Source of the DNA: Catellatospora sp. TT07R-123
GTDB lineage: Bacteria; Actinomycetota; Actinomycetes; Mycobacteriales; Micromonosporaceae
Direction: 5' to 3'
NCBI RefSeq assembly: GCF_018327705.1
Contig: NZ_BNEM01000001.1
Coordinates: 1,984,001 to 2,048,000, forward strand
Length of the DNA: 64,000 nucleotides
Position 1 is the first letter of the stretch. Each line of letters starts with the position of its first letter. The position numbers and the translations under genes were made by a program. Shown in pieces: positions 33,411 to 41,979 of this stretch. The notes below the pieces were generated by a model. The model ran no database searches. It had not been told where the DNA came from and saw nothing but the letters and a program-made list of their open reading frames with translations.

Positions 33411-34157
33411 ATGCCGGTCCTCAGTACGGATGCGCTGACCTGGCGCATCGGTGAAGTCTCGATCGTGGACGGGGTCACGGTCGAGCTTCACCCCGGCGAG
33501 TTCCTCGGCGTCATCGGCCCCAACGGCGCCGGCAAGACCTCGCTGTTCAACCTGATCTCAGGGCTGCACCCGGCCACCTCCGGCCGGGTGCACCTGGCGG
33601 GGCGGGACATCACCCGCCTGACCCCGCACGCCCGAGCCCGTGCCGGGCTCGGGCGCACGTTCCAGTCCTCCTCGGTGTTCGGCTCGCTGAGCGTGCGCGA
33701 GAACGTCCGCCTGGCCGTGCAGGCCAGGGCCGGCGGTTCCGGCTCGCTGTGGCGGCGGGCCGACTCGTTCCGCGAGGTGGCCCGCCGGGCCGACGAGTGC
33801 CTGGACACGGTCGGGCTGCTGCCCCGCGCCGACGTCGACGCCCGCACCCTGTCGCACGGCGAGAAGCGGGTGCTGGAGATCGCGCTGCTGCTGGCGGGCG
33901 AGCCGGCCGTGATGCTGCTGGACGAACCGATGGCCGGGGTCGCCTCGGCCGACGTGCCCGCCCTCGTCGAGGTGATCCGGCAGGTGTCGGGTGGCGACCG
34001 GGCCGTGATCATGGTGGAGCACCACATGCACGTCATCCTGGACCTGGCCGACCGGCTGGCGGTCATGCACCACGGGGCCCTGCTGGCCTGCGGCACCCCC
34101 GACGAGGTCATGGCCGACCCCGTCGTGCAGGAGGCATACCTCGGGGAGGCGCTGTGA
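33411..34157 (+). CDS. livG: Liv-type ABC transporter ATP-binding protein LivG (system 1)
   Basis: A 248-residue ATPase with Walker [11 protein letters not shown]-loop [14 protein letters not shown], signature TLSHGEKR (in place of LSGGQ), Walker [12 protein letters not shown] and the switch region VEHHMHV. The HGEKR signature and MAG box are typical of LivG. It pairs with LivF encoded just downstream (overlapping by 4 nt) to power import. The gap to the binding-protein gene is 3 nt. Confidence 0.9.
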   Translation: MPVLSTDALTWRIGEVSIVDGVTVELHPGEFLGVIGPNGAGKTSLFNLISGLHPATSGRVHLAGRDITRLTPHARARAGLGRTFQSSSVFGSLSVRENVRLAVQARAGGSGSLWRRADSFREVARRADECLDTVGLLPRADVDARTLSHGEKRVLEIALLLAGEPAVMLLDEPMAGVASADVPALVEVIRQVSGGDRAVIMVEHHMHVILDLADRLAVMHHGALLACGTPDEVMADPVVQEAYLGEAL

Positions 34158-34840
34158 TCCTCGACGTACACGAGCTGGACGTACGCCTGTCGGGGCTGCA
34201 CATCCTGCAGGGTGTGAGCTTCGGCGTCGCCCCGAGCGGCGTCACCGCGCTGCTGGGCCGCAACGGCGCCGGGAAGACCACGACGATGCGGGCGCTGGTC
34301 GGGCTCAACCCGAGCACCGGCCGCGTGCTGTTCGACGGTGCCGACCTGGCCGGCCGGCGCACCCACGAGCGGGTGCAGGCGGGGCTGGGCTACGTGCCGG
34401 AGGACCGGTGCGTGTTCGCCGGGCTCACCGTCACCGAGAACCTGCGGCTGGCCGCGCGCGGCGAGACCGACCTCGACCTCGTCTACACCCTGTTCCCCGA
34501 GCTGCTCAAGCGCGGGCAGCAGAAGGCGGGCTCGCTGTCGGGCGGGCAGCAGCAGATGCTGGCCCTGGGCCGGGTGCTGCAGAACCGCAACCGGCTGCTG
34601 CTGGTCGACGAGCCCACCAAGGGCCTGGCGCCCAAGGTGGTCACCGAGGTCGCCGAGGCCCTGGAGCGGGTCGCGGCCACCGTGCCGGTGCTGCTGGTCG
34701 AGCAGAACCTCGCCGTGGTACGCCGCCTCGCGGGCACCGCCGTGGTGCTCGCCGCGGGCAGCGTCGCCTGGACCGGCGACGCCAAGCACCTGCTCGGCGA
34801 CGCCGAGTTGACCACGTCTCTGCTCGGGGTGGGCCGCTGA
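34154..34840 (+). CDS. livF: Liv-type ABC transporter ATP-binding protein LivF (system 1)
   Basis: A 228-residue ATPase: Walker [30 protein letters not shown], signature SLSGGQQQM, Walker [14 protein letters not shown] and the switch VEQNLAVVR. The PTKGLAP box and PEDR sequence identify LivF. The GTG start overlaps the LivG stop (GTGA), and its own stop overlaps the ATG of the next gene (TGATG). It belongs to the same import complex. Confidence 0.9.
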   Translation: MILDVHELDVRLSGLHILQGVSFGVAPSGVTALLGRNGAGKTTTMRALVGLNPSTGRVLFDGADLAGRRTHERVQAGLGYVPEDRCVFAGLTVTENLRLAARGETDLDLVYTLFPELLKRGQQKAGSLSGGQQQMLALGRVLQNRNRLLLVDEPTKGLAPKVVTEVAEALERVAATVPVLLVEQNLAVVRRLAGTAVVLAAGSVAWTGDAKHLLGDAELTTSLLGVGR

Positions 34841-35694
34841 TGTCGACGATCGTCCTGCTGACCGTCACCGGCCTGGGCCTGGCCGCGCTGTACTTCCTGG
34901 TCGCCTCCGGCCTGTCGCTGGTGTTCGGCCTGGCCGACGTGCTCAACTTCGCGCACGGCCTGTTCCTGTCCGTCGGCGCGTACGCCACCTGGTGGGCCGC
35001 CGACTTCATGCCCGTCGAGGCGGCCGTGCTCGTCGGCGTGGCCGCCGGGGTCGTCACCGCGGTGCTGGTCGAGCTGGTGCTGATCCGGCCGCTGTACCGG
35101 CGCACCATCGAACAGGTGCTCGTCACCGTCGGCCTGTCGCTGGCCGGGGTGGCGCTGCTCCAGTCGGTGTTCGGCGCCGACCCGCGGCCGTTCCCCCGCC
35201 CCGGTTGGGCGCAGGGCGTGGTGCCGGTACTCGGCGCCCGCATCCCGGCCGACCGGTTCCTGCTCATCGGCGCGGCGGTGCTGGTGTTCGGCGCCCTGAC
35301 CGCGTTCCTGCGCTACACCCGCTACGGCCTGATCGTGCGGGCCGGGGTGGAGAACCGGGAGATGGTCACCGCCCTGGGCATCGACGTGCGCAAGGCGTTC
35401 ACGCTGGTGTTCGCCATCGGCGGCGCCGCCGCGGCGCTGGCCGGTTCGCTGGCCGGGATCTACTTCACCACCGTCTCCCCCGGCACCGGCGGCTCGCTGC
35501 TCATCTTCGCGTTCATCGTGGTCGTCATCGGCGGCATGGGCTCGGTGCCCGGCTCGGCGGTCGCCGCGATCCTGGTCGCGCTGCTGCAGCAGTTCGTGAA
35601 CTACTACGGCGGCTCCGGGGCCGGTGACGTGTGCGTGGTCGCACTGCTCGCCGTGGTCCTGCTGTGGCGCCCGAAGGGACTGGCAAGAGCATGA
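34840..35694 (+). CDS. livH: Liv-type permease LivH (system 1)
   Basis: A 284-residue membrane protein with about eight helices and the LivH features [60 protein letters not shown] and [17 protein letters not shown]. It forms the transmembrane channel with LivM. The start overlaps the LivF stop by one base. Hydrophobicity ends with [16 protein letters not shown], as in the family. Confidence 0.9.
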   Translation: MSTIVLLTVTGLGLAALYFLVASGLSLVFGLADVLNFAHGLFLSVGAYATWWAADFMPVEAAVLVGVAAGVVTAVLVELVLIRPLYRRTIEQVLVTVGLSLAGVALLQSVFGADPRPFPRPGWAQGVVPVLGARIPADRFLLIGAAVLVFGALTAFLRYTRYGLIVRAGVENREMVTALGIDVRKAFTLVFAIGGAAAALAGSLAGIYFTTVSPGTGGSLLIFAFIVVVIGGMGSVPGSAVAAILVALLQQFVNYYGGSGAGDVCVVALLAVVLLWRPKGLARA

Positions 35695-36665
35695 GGCGAT
35701 GGTGGCCTTTGGGCCTGGCCGTACTGCTGGCGCTGCTGCCGTACGGGCAGGCGTTCAACGCGCCGGGAACGCTGAACCTGCTGGCGCTGTGCCTGGTCTT
35801 CGCGGGCCTGGCCGCAGGCTACGACCTGCTGTTCGGCCGGACCGGCCTGCTGTCGTTCGGGCACGCGCTGTACTTCGCGATCGGCGCGTACCTGACGGTG
35901 ATCCTGATGAACCACGGGTTCGCGCTGCCGGTGGCGGCGCTGCTGGCCATGGTCGCCGGGACCGCCGTCGCGGCGCTGCTCGGCGCGGTGGCCCTGCGCG
36001 TGGACGGGATCGCGTTCTCCATGGTGACGCTGGCGTTCGCGCAGGTCGGAGCGATCATCGTGGCCCGGGACCCGGGCGGGCTGACCGGCGGCGAGGAGGG
36101 CGCCACCATCGCGCAGGGCATGCCCGACGCGCTGGTGGGGGTCGTCAACACGGTCAACCTGTACTGGCTGGCGCTGGCCTACCTGGTGGTGGTGCTGGTG
36201 GTGCTGCACCGGGTGGGCCGGTCGCCGGCCGGGCGGGTGCTCTCGGCGATCCGCGACGACGCGCGGCGGGTCGGGGTGCTGGGGCTGTCGCCGTACCGGT
36301 ACAAGCTGATGTCGTTCGTGCTGGCCGGAGCCCTGGCCGCACTCGGCGGCACCGTGTACGTGCTGGTCGTCGGCGGTGCCGCCCCGCACCTGTCCTCCTC
36401 CGACCTCACCCTGACCCTGCTGGTCATGGTGGTGCTCGGCGGGCCGGGCAGCCGGTTCGGCCCGGCGCTGGGCGGTGCGCTGTTCACGTTCCTGGACTAC
36501 CAGCTCACCGACTATGCCACCGACCTGCCGGGTCCGCTGGCGCAGCCGATGTTCGTGCTGGGTGTGGTGTTCATCCTGGCGGTGTACTTCTTCCCGGGCG
36601 GGCTGGCCCGGATCGGGGTGACGCTGCCGGGGTGGCTGCGCCGCCCCGCCCGCCAGGAGGCATGA
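35691..36665 (+). CDS. livM: Liv-type permease LivM (system 1)
   Basis: A 324-residue membrane protein with LivM signatures YDLLFGRTGLLSFGHALYFAIG, ALRVDGIAFSMVTLAFAQ, GRVLSAIRDDARRVGVLGLSP and VLGGPGSRFGPALGGALF. About nine helices. The start overlaps the LivH stop (ATGA). A terminator follows and is abutted by a family-A hairpin, so the first operon ends here. Confidence 0.9.
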   Translation: MRRWWPLGLAVLLALLPYGQAFNAPGTLNLLALCLVFAGLAAGYDLLFGRTGLLSFGHALYFAIGAYLTVILMNHGFALPVAALLAMVAGTAVAALLGAVALRVDGIAFSMVTLAFAQVGAIIVARDPGGLTGGEEGATIAQGMPDALVGVVNTVNLYWLALAYLVVVLVVLHRVGRSPAGRVLSAIRDDARRVGVLGLSPYRYKLMSFVLAGALAALGGTVYVLVVGGAAPHLSSSDLTLTLLVMVVLGGPGSRFGPALGGALFTFLDYQLTDYATDLPGPLAQPMFVLGVVFILAVYFFPGGLARIGVTLPGWLRRPARQEA

Positions 36666-36669
36666 CCTC

Positions 36670-36707
36670 GGGGCGGATCGCCGCCGCGGCGTGGCCGCCC
36701 CGCTTTT
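36670..36707 (+). terminator. Intrinsic terminator of the first liv-type operon
   Basis: GGGGCGG pairs with CCGCCCC (36670-36676 and 36695-36701) around GC-rich inner pairs and is followed by GCTTTT. The family-A hairpin begins 3 nt later. Confidence 0.7.
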
Positions 36708-36709
36708 GA

Positions 36710-36774
36710 ATCGACGCTGGCCTATCCAGAAGACGGTTTCGGATAATCCGTCCTCTAGATAGGCCAGCGTCGAT
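36710..36774 (+). repeat. 65-bp hairpin element, family A, copy 4
   Basis: Arm ATCGACGCTGGCCTATC at 36710-36726 is complementary to the end of the element (36774 back to 36759); the inner CAGAAGACGG and TCCTCTAG parts pair imperfectly. It lies 44 nt after the LivM stop in the same orientation. Confidence 0.9.
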
Positions 36775-36810
36775 GCCAGGCCCCGGTGGTCCGGGTTGGC
36801 GCGTGGCAGC

Positions 36811-37188
36811 TCAGGCGAGCAGGGCGGCGGCCAGGGCCAGGGCGGGGAGCAGGCCCTGGGTGAGGGCGGCGCGGGCCATCCGGCGGTCGGTCGCGATCAG
36901 CACGAGGGCCGCGCCGAGCATGCAGGCGCAGCTGAACAGGGCCACGGCTGCGCCCGTGGCCGCCTGCCCGGCGTGGACGGCGGCCACCCCGCCCAGCGCG
37001 CCGAGCGCCAGGAACAGGTTGTAGAAGCCCTGGTTGAGCGCCCACGGGCGGACGGCGTCGAGGTCGGCGGGCCGGGTGCGGAAGCGGCCGTGCACCGCGG
37101 GGCGCCGGAACAGCACGCTCTCCATCACGAAGATCAGGACGTGGAGCAGGCCGGCGAGCACCGCGAAGATCTGGGCGAGCACGTTCAT
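36811..37188 (-). CDS. DUF1304 family membrane protein
   Basis: A 125-residue protein with about four helices. LLHVLIFVMESVLFRRP, ALNQGFYNLFLALGALGG and the C-terminal helices fit DUF1304, a family of small membrane proteins of unknown function. The ATG at 37188 gives the usual family N-terminus; an ATG three codons upstream is possible. It lies between the two importer operons in the opposite orientation. Confidence 0.8.
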   Translation of the reverse strand: MNVLAQIFAVLAGLLHVLIFVMESVLFRRPAVHGRFRTRPADLDAVRPWALNQGFYNLFLALGALGGVAAVHAGQAATGAAVALFSCACMLGAALVLIATDRRMARAALTQGLLPALALAAALLA

Positions 37189-37278
37189 GGCCGACATTGT
37201 CACCCCGGCGATGGCGGTGGCGCGAGCCAGGTCCATTTCGGTGGTACGTGACGATCAGCCAACCTACACAACGGTTTC

Positions 37279-37323
37279 ATGTGGCTGGCGTACATAGTCC
37301 GGGCTGACACAGCACCGTAGCTT
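37279..37323 (+). promoter_or_regulatory. Promoter of the second liv-type operon with ATGTGG box
   Basis: ATGTGGCTGGCGTACAT (37279-37295) begins 39 nt before a TAGCTT -10 element (37318-37323). The first six bases match the boxes before the PHB depolymerase and hydroxybutyrate dehydrogenase genes. Confidence 0.5.
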
Positions 37324-37353
37324 TTCCGAAATCTGAACCGGAAGAGGTGAGCT

Positions 37354-38100
37354 GTGTCATATGCACTTTCCGCCCGGGGGCTGACCCGTGACTTCCGGGG
37401 TTTCCGCGCGGTGGACGGCGTCGACCTCGACGTGGCCGAGGGCAGCGTGCACGCCCTGGTCGGCCCCAACGGAGCCGGCAAGACCACGCTGTTCAACCTG
37501 CTGACCGGGTTCCTGGCCCCGACCTCGGGCCGGATCGAGGCGTGCGGGCGCGACATCACCGGCCTGCCGCCGGAGAAGGTGGCCCGGCTCGGCGTGGCCC
37601 GTTCGTTCCAGATCACCAGCCTGTTCCCCGGTATGACCGCCGTCGAGCACGTCGAACTGGCCCTGCAAGGGACCGGCTGGCAGTTCTGGCGGTCGGACAA
37701 GCTGCTGCGCCGGCACCGCCCGCGCGCCCTGGAACTGCTCGACCTCGTGGGCCTGGCCGACCTGGCCGGGCACACGGCCGACAGCCTCGCGTACGGCCGC
37801 AAGCGCGCCCTGGAACTGGCGCTCGCGCTGGCCCTGGACCCGAAGGTGCTGCTGCTGGACGAGCCGACCGCCGGGATGGGCGTCGAGGACGTCGACCGGA
37901 CCGTCGACCTGATCGGCCTGGTCCGCGACGGCCGCACCGTCGTGCTGGTCGAGCACAACATGGCCGTCGTCGGGGCGCTGGCCGACCGGGTGACCGTGCT
38001 CCAGTCGGGCCGGGTCCTGGTCGAAGGCGGCTACGACGAGGTACGGGCCGACGACCGCGTCATCACCGCCTACCTGGGGACTGCCGATGTTGCGCATTGA
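37354..38100 (+). CDS. livG: Liv-type ABC transporter ATP-binding protein LivG (system 2)
   Basis: A 248-residue ATPase with [31 protein letters not shown], signature SLAYGRKRAL (family-variant), Walker B LLLDEPTAGMGVED and the switch VEHNMAVV. It starts a second operon in which the ATPase genes precede the binding protein. GAAGAGGTGA lies before the GTG. The downstream LivF gene overlaps by 14 nt. The signature lacks the canonical glycines (YGRKR), which is also seen in other LivG members. Confidence 0.9.
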   Translation: MSYALSARGLTRDFRGFRAVDGVDLDVAEGSVHALVGPNGAGKTTLFNLLTGFLAPTSGRIEACGRDITGLPPEKVARLGVARSFQITSLFPGMTAVEHVELALQGTGWQFWRSDKLLRRHRPRALELLDLVGLADLAGHTADSLAYGRKRALELALALALDPKVLLLDEPTAGMGVEDVDRTVDLIGLVRDGRTVVLVEHNMAVVGALADRVTVLQSGRVLVEGGYDEVRADDRVITAYLGTADVAH

Positions 38101-38779
38101 GAACCTGTCGGCCGCCTACGGCGAGGCCGTCGTGCTGCGGGGCGTGTCGCTGGAGGTCGGCACCGGCGAGGTGGTGACCCTGGTGGGGCGCAACGGCGCG
38201 GGCAAGTCGACGCTGCTGCGCTGCGTGATGGGCCTGCACCCGTCATACACCGGAAGAATCGAGCTGAACGGCCGCGACCTGGCCGCGCTGCCCGCGCACC
38301 GGCGGGCCCGGCTCGGTCTGGGCTGGGTGCCCGACGACCGGGGCAGCTACGCGGGCCTGTCGGTGGCGGAGAGCCTGCTGCTGCCGCCGACGGTCGGACC
38401 CGATCCGTGGCCCATGGCCCGGGTGTACGACACCTTCCCCGCGCTGCACGCCCGGCGCGACTCCCCCTCCACCAAGCTGTCCGGCGGCGAGCAGCAGATG
38501 CTCGCCCTGGCCCGGGTGCTGCGCATGGGCGCGCGCCTGCTGTTGTGCGACGAGCCGACCGAGGGCCTGTCCCCGCTGCTGGTGCAGCAGGTCGGCGACA
38601 TCCTGCGCACCGCCAAGGAGCACGGCGTGACCGTGCTGCTGGTGGAGCAGAACGTGCACTTCGCCGCGACCGTCGCCGACCGGCACTACCTGCTGGTCAA
38701 CGGCGTGGTCGCCGAGACGCTCGACAACGCCTCGGTCCGCTCCCGCGAGCGCGACCTGCTGGCGTACCTCGGGATCTGA
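38087..38779 (+). CDS. livF: Liv-type ABC transporter ATP-binding protein LivF (system 2)
   Basis: A 230-residue ATPase: GRNGAGKSTLL, GWVPDDRGSYAGLSVAESL (WVPDDR instead of the usual YVPEGR/PEDR), signature KLSGGEQQML, Walker B LLLCDEPTEGLSP and VEQNVHF. The overlap with LivG and the 24-nt gap to the substrate-binding gene place it in the same operon. Confidence 0.9.
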   Translation: MLRIENLSAAYGEAVVLRGVSLEVGTGEVVTLVGRNGAGKSTLLRCVMGLHPSYTGRIELNGRDLAALPAHRRARLGLGWVPDDRGSYAGLSVAESLLLPPTVGPDPWPMARVYDTFPALHARRDSPSTKLSGGEQQMLALARVLRMGARLLLCDEPTEGLSPLLVQQVGDILRTAKEHGVTVLLVEQNVHFAATVADRHYLLVNGVVAETLDNASVRSRERDLLAYLGI

Positions 38780-38803
38780 ACAACACCTTCGAAGGGATGC
38801 TCA

Positions 38804-40060
38804 ATGACGACATCTAGGTTCCGGATCTCCGCGGTGCTGGCCGCCACGGCCCTGCTCGCCGCCGCGTGCGGCGGGGGAGGTCCCCAGGGTGACAGCGGCG
38901 CGAAGATCAGCGACAACAAGATCGTGCTGGGCGTGCTCAACGACCAGTCCGGCGCGTACGCGCAGCTGTCGGGCAAGAACTCGGTCAAGGCCGTCGAGCT
39001 GGCGATCGCCGATTTCAAGGCCAAGTACGGCGACAAGGCCGTCACGCAGGACATCAGCGTCGAGACCGCCGACCACCAGAACAAGCCCGACGTCGCCAAC
39101 ACCAAGGCCGCCGAGCTCTACGACCGCAAGGCCGTCGACGTGATGCTGGACGTGCCGACCTCCTCGGCCGCCGAGAAGGTCGCCGACGTGGCCAAGGAGA
39201 AGAAGAAGCTCTACTTCAACATCTCCGCCGCGACGACCACGCTGACCGGCGCGAAGTGCAACAGGTACACGTTCCACTACGCGTACGACACGTACATGCT
39301 GGCCAACGGCACTGGCAAGAGCACCACCGAGCAGGGCGCGAAGAACTGGTACGTGCTCTACCCGAACTACCAGTTCGGGCAGGACATGGAGAAGAGCTTC
39401 TCGGCCGCGATCGGCGCGGCGGGCGGTTCGGTGGTGGCCCGTGACGCCGCCCCGTTCCCGAACACCAGCGGCGACTACTCGACGTACCTGCTCAAGGCGC
39501 CGACGCTGAACCCGAAGCCGGACGTGCTGGGCACCATGCAGGCCGGCGCGGAGCTGGTGAACGTGGTGAAGCAGTACAACGAGTTCAAGCTGCGCGACAA
39601 GGGCATCGGCCTGGCCGTCGGCCTGATGTTCCTGACCGACATCCACTCGCTGACCCCGGACGCGCTGGCGGGCACCACGTACACCGACGCCTGGTACTGG
39701 AACTTCGACGCGACCAACCGCGCGTTCGCCGACCGGTTCCTGGCCGCCACGGGGGTGCGCCCGACGTTCGCCCACGCCGCCAACTACTCGGCGGCGATGC
39801 AGTACCTGGAGGCCGTGCAGGCGGCGGGCACCGACGGCGCCGACGCGGTGATCAAGCAGCTGGAGGGCAAGGAGATCAACGACGTCTTCCTGCGCAACGG
39901 CAAGATCCGCGCGGAGGACCACCGGGTCATCCACGACGCGTACCTGGCCCAGGTCAAGGCGGGCAAGGACGTCGCCGAGCCGTGGGACTACGTGAAGATC
40001 CTCAAGACCATCCCGGCCGCGGAGGCGTTCCGGGCGCCGTCGCCGGACTGCCACCTGTGA
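38804..40060 (+). CDS. Liv-type ABC transporter substrate-binding lipoprotein (system 2)
   Basis: A 418-residue lipoprotein; lipobox LLAAAC with acylated Cys22. The mature protein has the Peripla_BP_6 fold (KIVLGVLNDQSGAYAQLSGKNSV, VDVMLDVPTSSAAEKVADVA, YPNYQFGQDMEKSF). It is longer than the system 1 protein and differs strongly from it, so the two importers probably bind different ligands. The start of the conserved part is like those of the amide/urea and aromatic-acid binders, which cannot be separated here. Its stop overlaps the permease start (GTGA). Confidence 0.9.
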   Translation: MTTSRFRISAVLAATALLAAACGGGGPQGDSGAKISDNKIVLGVLNDQSGAYAQLSGKNSVKAVELAIADFKAKYGDKAVTQDISVETADHQNKPDVANTKAAELYDRKAVDVMLDVPTSSAAEKVADVAKEKKKLYFNISAATTTLTGAKCNRYTFHYAYDTYMLANGTGKSTTEQGAKNWYVLYPNYQFGQDMEKSFSAAIGAAGGSVVARDAAPFPNTSGDYSTYLLKAPTLNPKPDVLGTMQAGAELVNVVKQYNEFKLRDKGIGLAVGLMFLTDIHSLTPDALAGTTYTDAWYWNFDATNRAFADRFLAATGVRPTFAHAANYSAAMQYLEAVQAAGTDGADAVIKQLEGKEINDVFLRNGKIRAEDHRVIHDAYLAQVKAGKDVAEPWDYVKILKTIPAAEAFRAPSPDCHL

Positions 40061-40938
40061 CCGGCTTCCTGCAGAACACGTTCAACGGGCTGGTGAGCGG
40101 GGCCTTCCTGGCCCTGCTCGCCCTCGGCCTGGCCGTCATCTTCGGCATGCTCCGGGTGGTCAACTTCGCCCACGGCACGGTCTACATGCTCGGCGCCTTC
40201 GGGGCGTACGTGCTGCTGGACAGCGCCGGGCTGCCGTTCTGGTGGGCGCTGCTGATCGTGCCGGTGGTGCTCGGCGTCGGCGGCATGGTGCTGGAGCGGG
40301 CGTTCATCCACCGGTTGACCAGGCTGGACCCGCTCTACAACTTCCTGCTCACGTTCGGGCTCGCGCTGATCCTGCAGGACCTGGTCAAGTGGCGCTACGG
40401 CGTGCAGTCCACGCCGTACGCCACCCCGTCCGGGCTGGACGGCACGCTTGACCTGGGGCTGTTCGACTTCCCGGCGTACCGGGTGTTCGTGCTCGGGTTC
40501 GCGGTCGCGGCGTGCGTCGCGGTGTGGCTGGTGCTGGCCCGGACCCGGGTCGGCGTGGTGGTGCGGGCCGCGACCGAGCGGCCCGACCTCACCCGGGCGC
40601 TGGGCATCGACGTCGGGCGGTGGATCACGCCGGTGTTCGGGTTCGGCGTCGCCCTGGCCGGGCTGGCCGGGGTGCTGGCCGCACCGATGCGGGCGGTGAA
40701 CCCGCTGATGGGCAGCGATCTGATCATCGTGGTGTTCGCGGTCGTGGTGATCGGCGGGCTGGGCTCGGTGTTCGGGTCGGTGGCGGCGGCGTTCGCGATC
40801 GGGCTGGTGCAGGCGTGGGGCGAGGCGTACGCGTCGCACTGGCCCATCGTCGCCCAGATCACCGTGTTCGTGGTGATGGCGGCGGTGCTGCTGTGGCGGC
40901 CGACCGGCCTGTTCGGGCGAGAGGAGATGGCGGCATGA
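40057..40938 (+). CDS. livH: Liv-type permease LivH (system 2)
   Basis: A 293-residue membrane protein with GLAVIFGMLRVVNFAHGTVYMLGAF near the N-terminus, ERAFIHRLTRLDPLYNFLLTFGLAL, RAATERPDLTRALGIDVG and VVIGGLGSVFGSVAAAF, as in LivH. GTG overlaps the binding-protein stop. It is the only permease-type gene of the system placed after the binding protein, followed by LivM. Confidence 0.9.
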   Translation: MTGFLQNTFNGLVSGAFLALLALGLAVIFGMLRVVNFAHGTVYMLGAFGAYVLLDSAGLPFWWALLIVPVVLGVGGMVLERAFIHRLTRLDPLYNFLLTFGLALILQDLVKWRYGVQSTPYATPSGLDGTLDLGLFDFPAYRVFVLGFAVAACVAVWLVLARTRVGVVVRAATERPDLTRALGIDVGRWITPVFGFGVALAGLAGVLAAPMRAVNPLMGSDLIIVVFAVVVIGGLGSVFGSVAAAFAIGLVQAWGEAYASHWPIVAQITVFVVMAAVLLWRPTGLFGREEMAA

Positions 40939-41870
40939 GGTGGGTGCGACCCGCGCTGGCGGCCGCCGGGCTGGCGGTCGCGCTGTGGCTGCCCAACGGG
41001 CTCTACCCGGCCGTGGCCGTGGAGATCCTGTGCTGGGTGCTGTTCGCGGTCGCCGTCGACCTGCTGCTCGGCTACACCGGGCTGCTGTCGTTCGGCCACG
41101 CCGCCTTCTGGGGCACCTCGGCGTACGTCACCGGCCTGGTCGCCATCGGCAGCGGCTGGCCGTTCCCGCTGGCGGTGCTGGCCGGGGCGCTGGCGGCCGC
41201 CGCGCTGGCGCTGCCGATCGGATACCTGGCAGTCAAGCGGACCGGGATCTACTTCGCCATGGTCACGCTGGCGTTCGCGCAGATGGTGTACTACATCGCC
41301 AACGAGTGGCGCTCGGTCACCCGGGGCGAGAACGGGCTGCAGGACGTGCCGCGCACCCTCGGCGGGCTCGACCTGTCCGACGCGTACTGGTTCTACTACG
41401 CGGCCCTGCCGCTGGTGCTGCTCGGCGTCCTGGCGGCGTGGCGGATCGTGCACTCGCCGTTCGGGCGGGTGCTGGTCGCGGTACGGGACAACCCGGCCCG
41501 CGCGCGGGCGCTGGGGTATCCGGTGCACCGGTACAAGCTGCTCGCGTTCGTGCTGTCGGCGTTCCTGGCCGGGCTGGGCGGCGGGCTGTTCGCCATGGCG
41601 CACCGGTTCGTCTCGCTGGACACCCTGCACTGGACCACATCCGGCAAGGCCGTGATCATCGTGGTGCTCGGCGGGATCGGCACGCTGTGGGGCGGCGCCG
41701 TCGGCTCCGCCCTGGTGGTGCGCCTGGAGGACTGGCTCGCCTTCTCGGGCTTCGAGCAGGTCGGCCTGGTCACCGGCGCGGTGTTCGTGCTGACGGTGCT
41801 GCTGTTCCGGCGCGGCATCTGGGGCAGCCTCGCGCAGCTGGCCGCCCGGCTGCCGAAACGGCAGGGCTGA
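40935..41870 (+). CDS. livM: Liv-type permease LivM (system 2)
   Basis: A 311-residue membrane protein with LLLGYTGLLSFGHAAFWGTSAYV, IYFAMVTLAFAQMVYYIA, GRVLVAVRDNPARARALGYP and VVLGGIGTLWGGAVGSAL, as in LivM. The start overlaps the LivH stop (ATGA), with GGAGATGG upstream. The operon ends at a strong terminator 11 nt after the stop. Confidence 0.9.
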   Translation: MRWVRPALAAAGLAVALWLPNGLYPAVAVEILCWVLFAVAVDLLLGYTGLLSFGHAAFWGTSAYVTGLVAIGSGWPFPLAVLAGALAAAALALPIGYLAVKRTGIYFAMVTLAFAQMVYYIANEWRSVTRGENGLQDVPRTLGGLDLSDAYWFYYAALPLVLLGVLAAWRIVHSPFGRVLVAVRDNPARARALGYPVHRYKLLAFVLSAFLAGLGGGLFAMAHRFVSLDTLHWTTSGKAVIIVVLGGIGTLWGGAVGSALVVRLEDWLAFSGFEQVGLVTGAVFVLTVLLFRRGIWGSLAQLAARLPKRQG

Positions 41871-41880
41871 CGATCCGATC

Positions 41881-41912
41881 GTCGGGCCTGCCGCCATGCC
41901 GGCAGGCCCGAC
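41881..41912 (+). terminator. Terminator of the second liv-type operon
   Basis: A perfect 13-bp stem (GTCGGGCCTGCCG) with a 6-nt loop lies 11 nt after the LivM stop. Confidence 0.8.
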
Positions 41913-41979
41913 CCGAACGGCGGTGGCCGAACCGGCAGCCGGATGCGAAACTTTCGGCATTCCTATCCGGAGGATGGCC

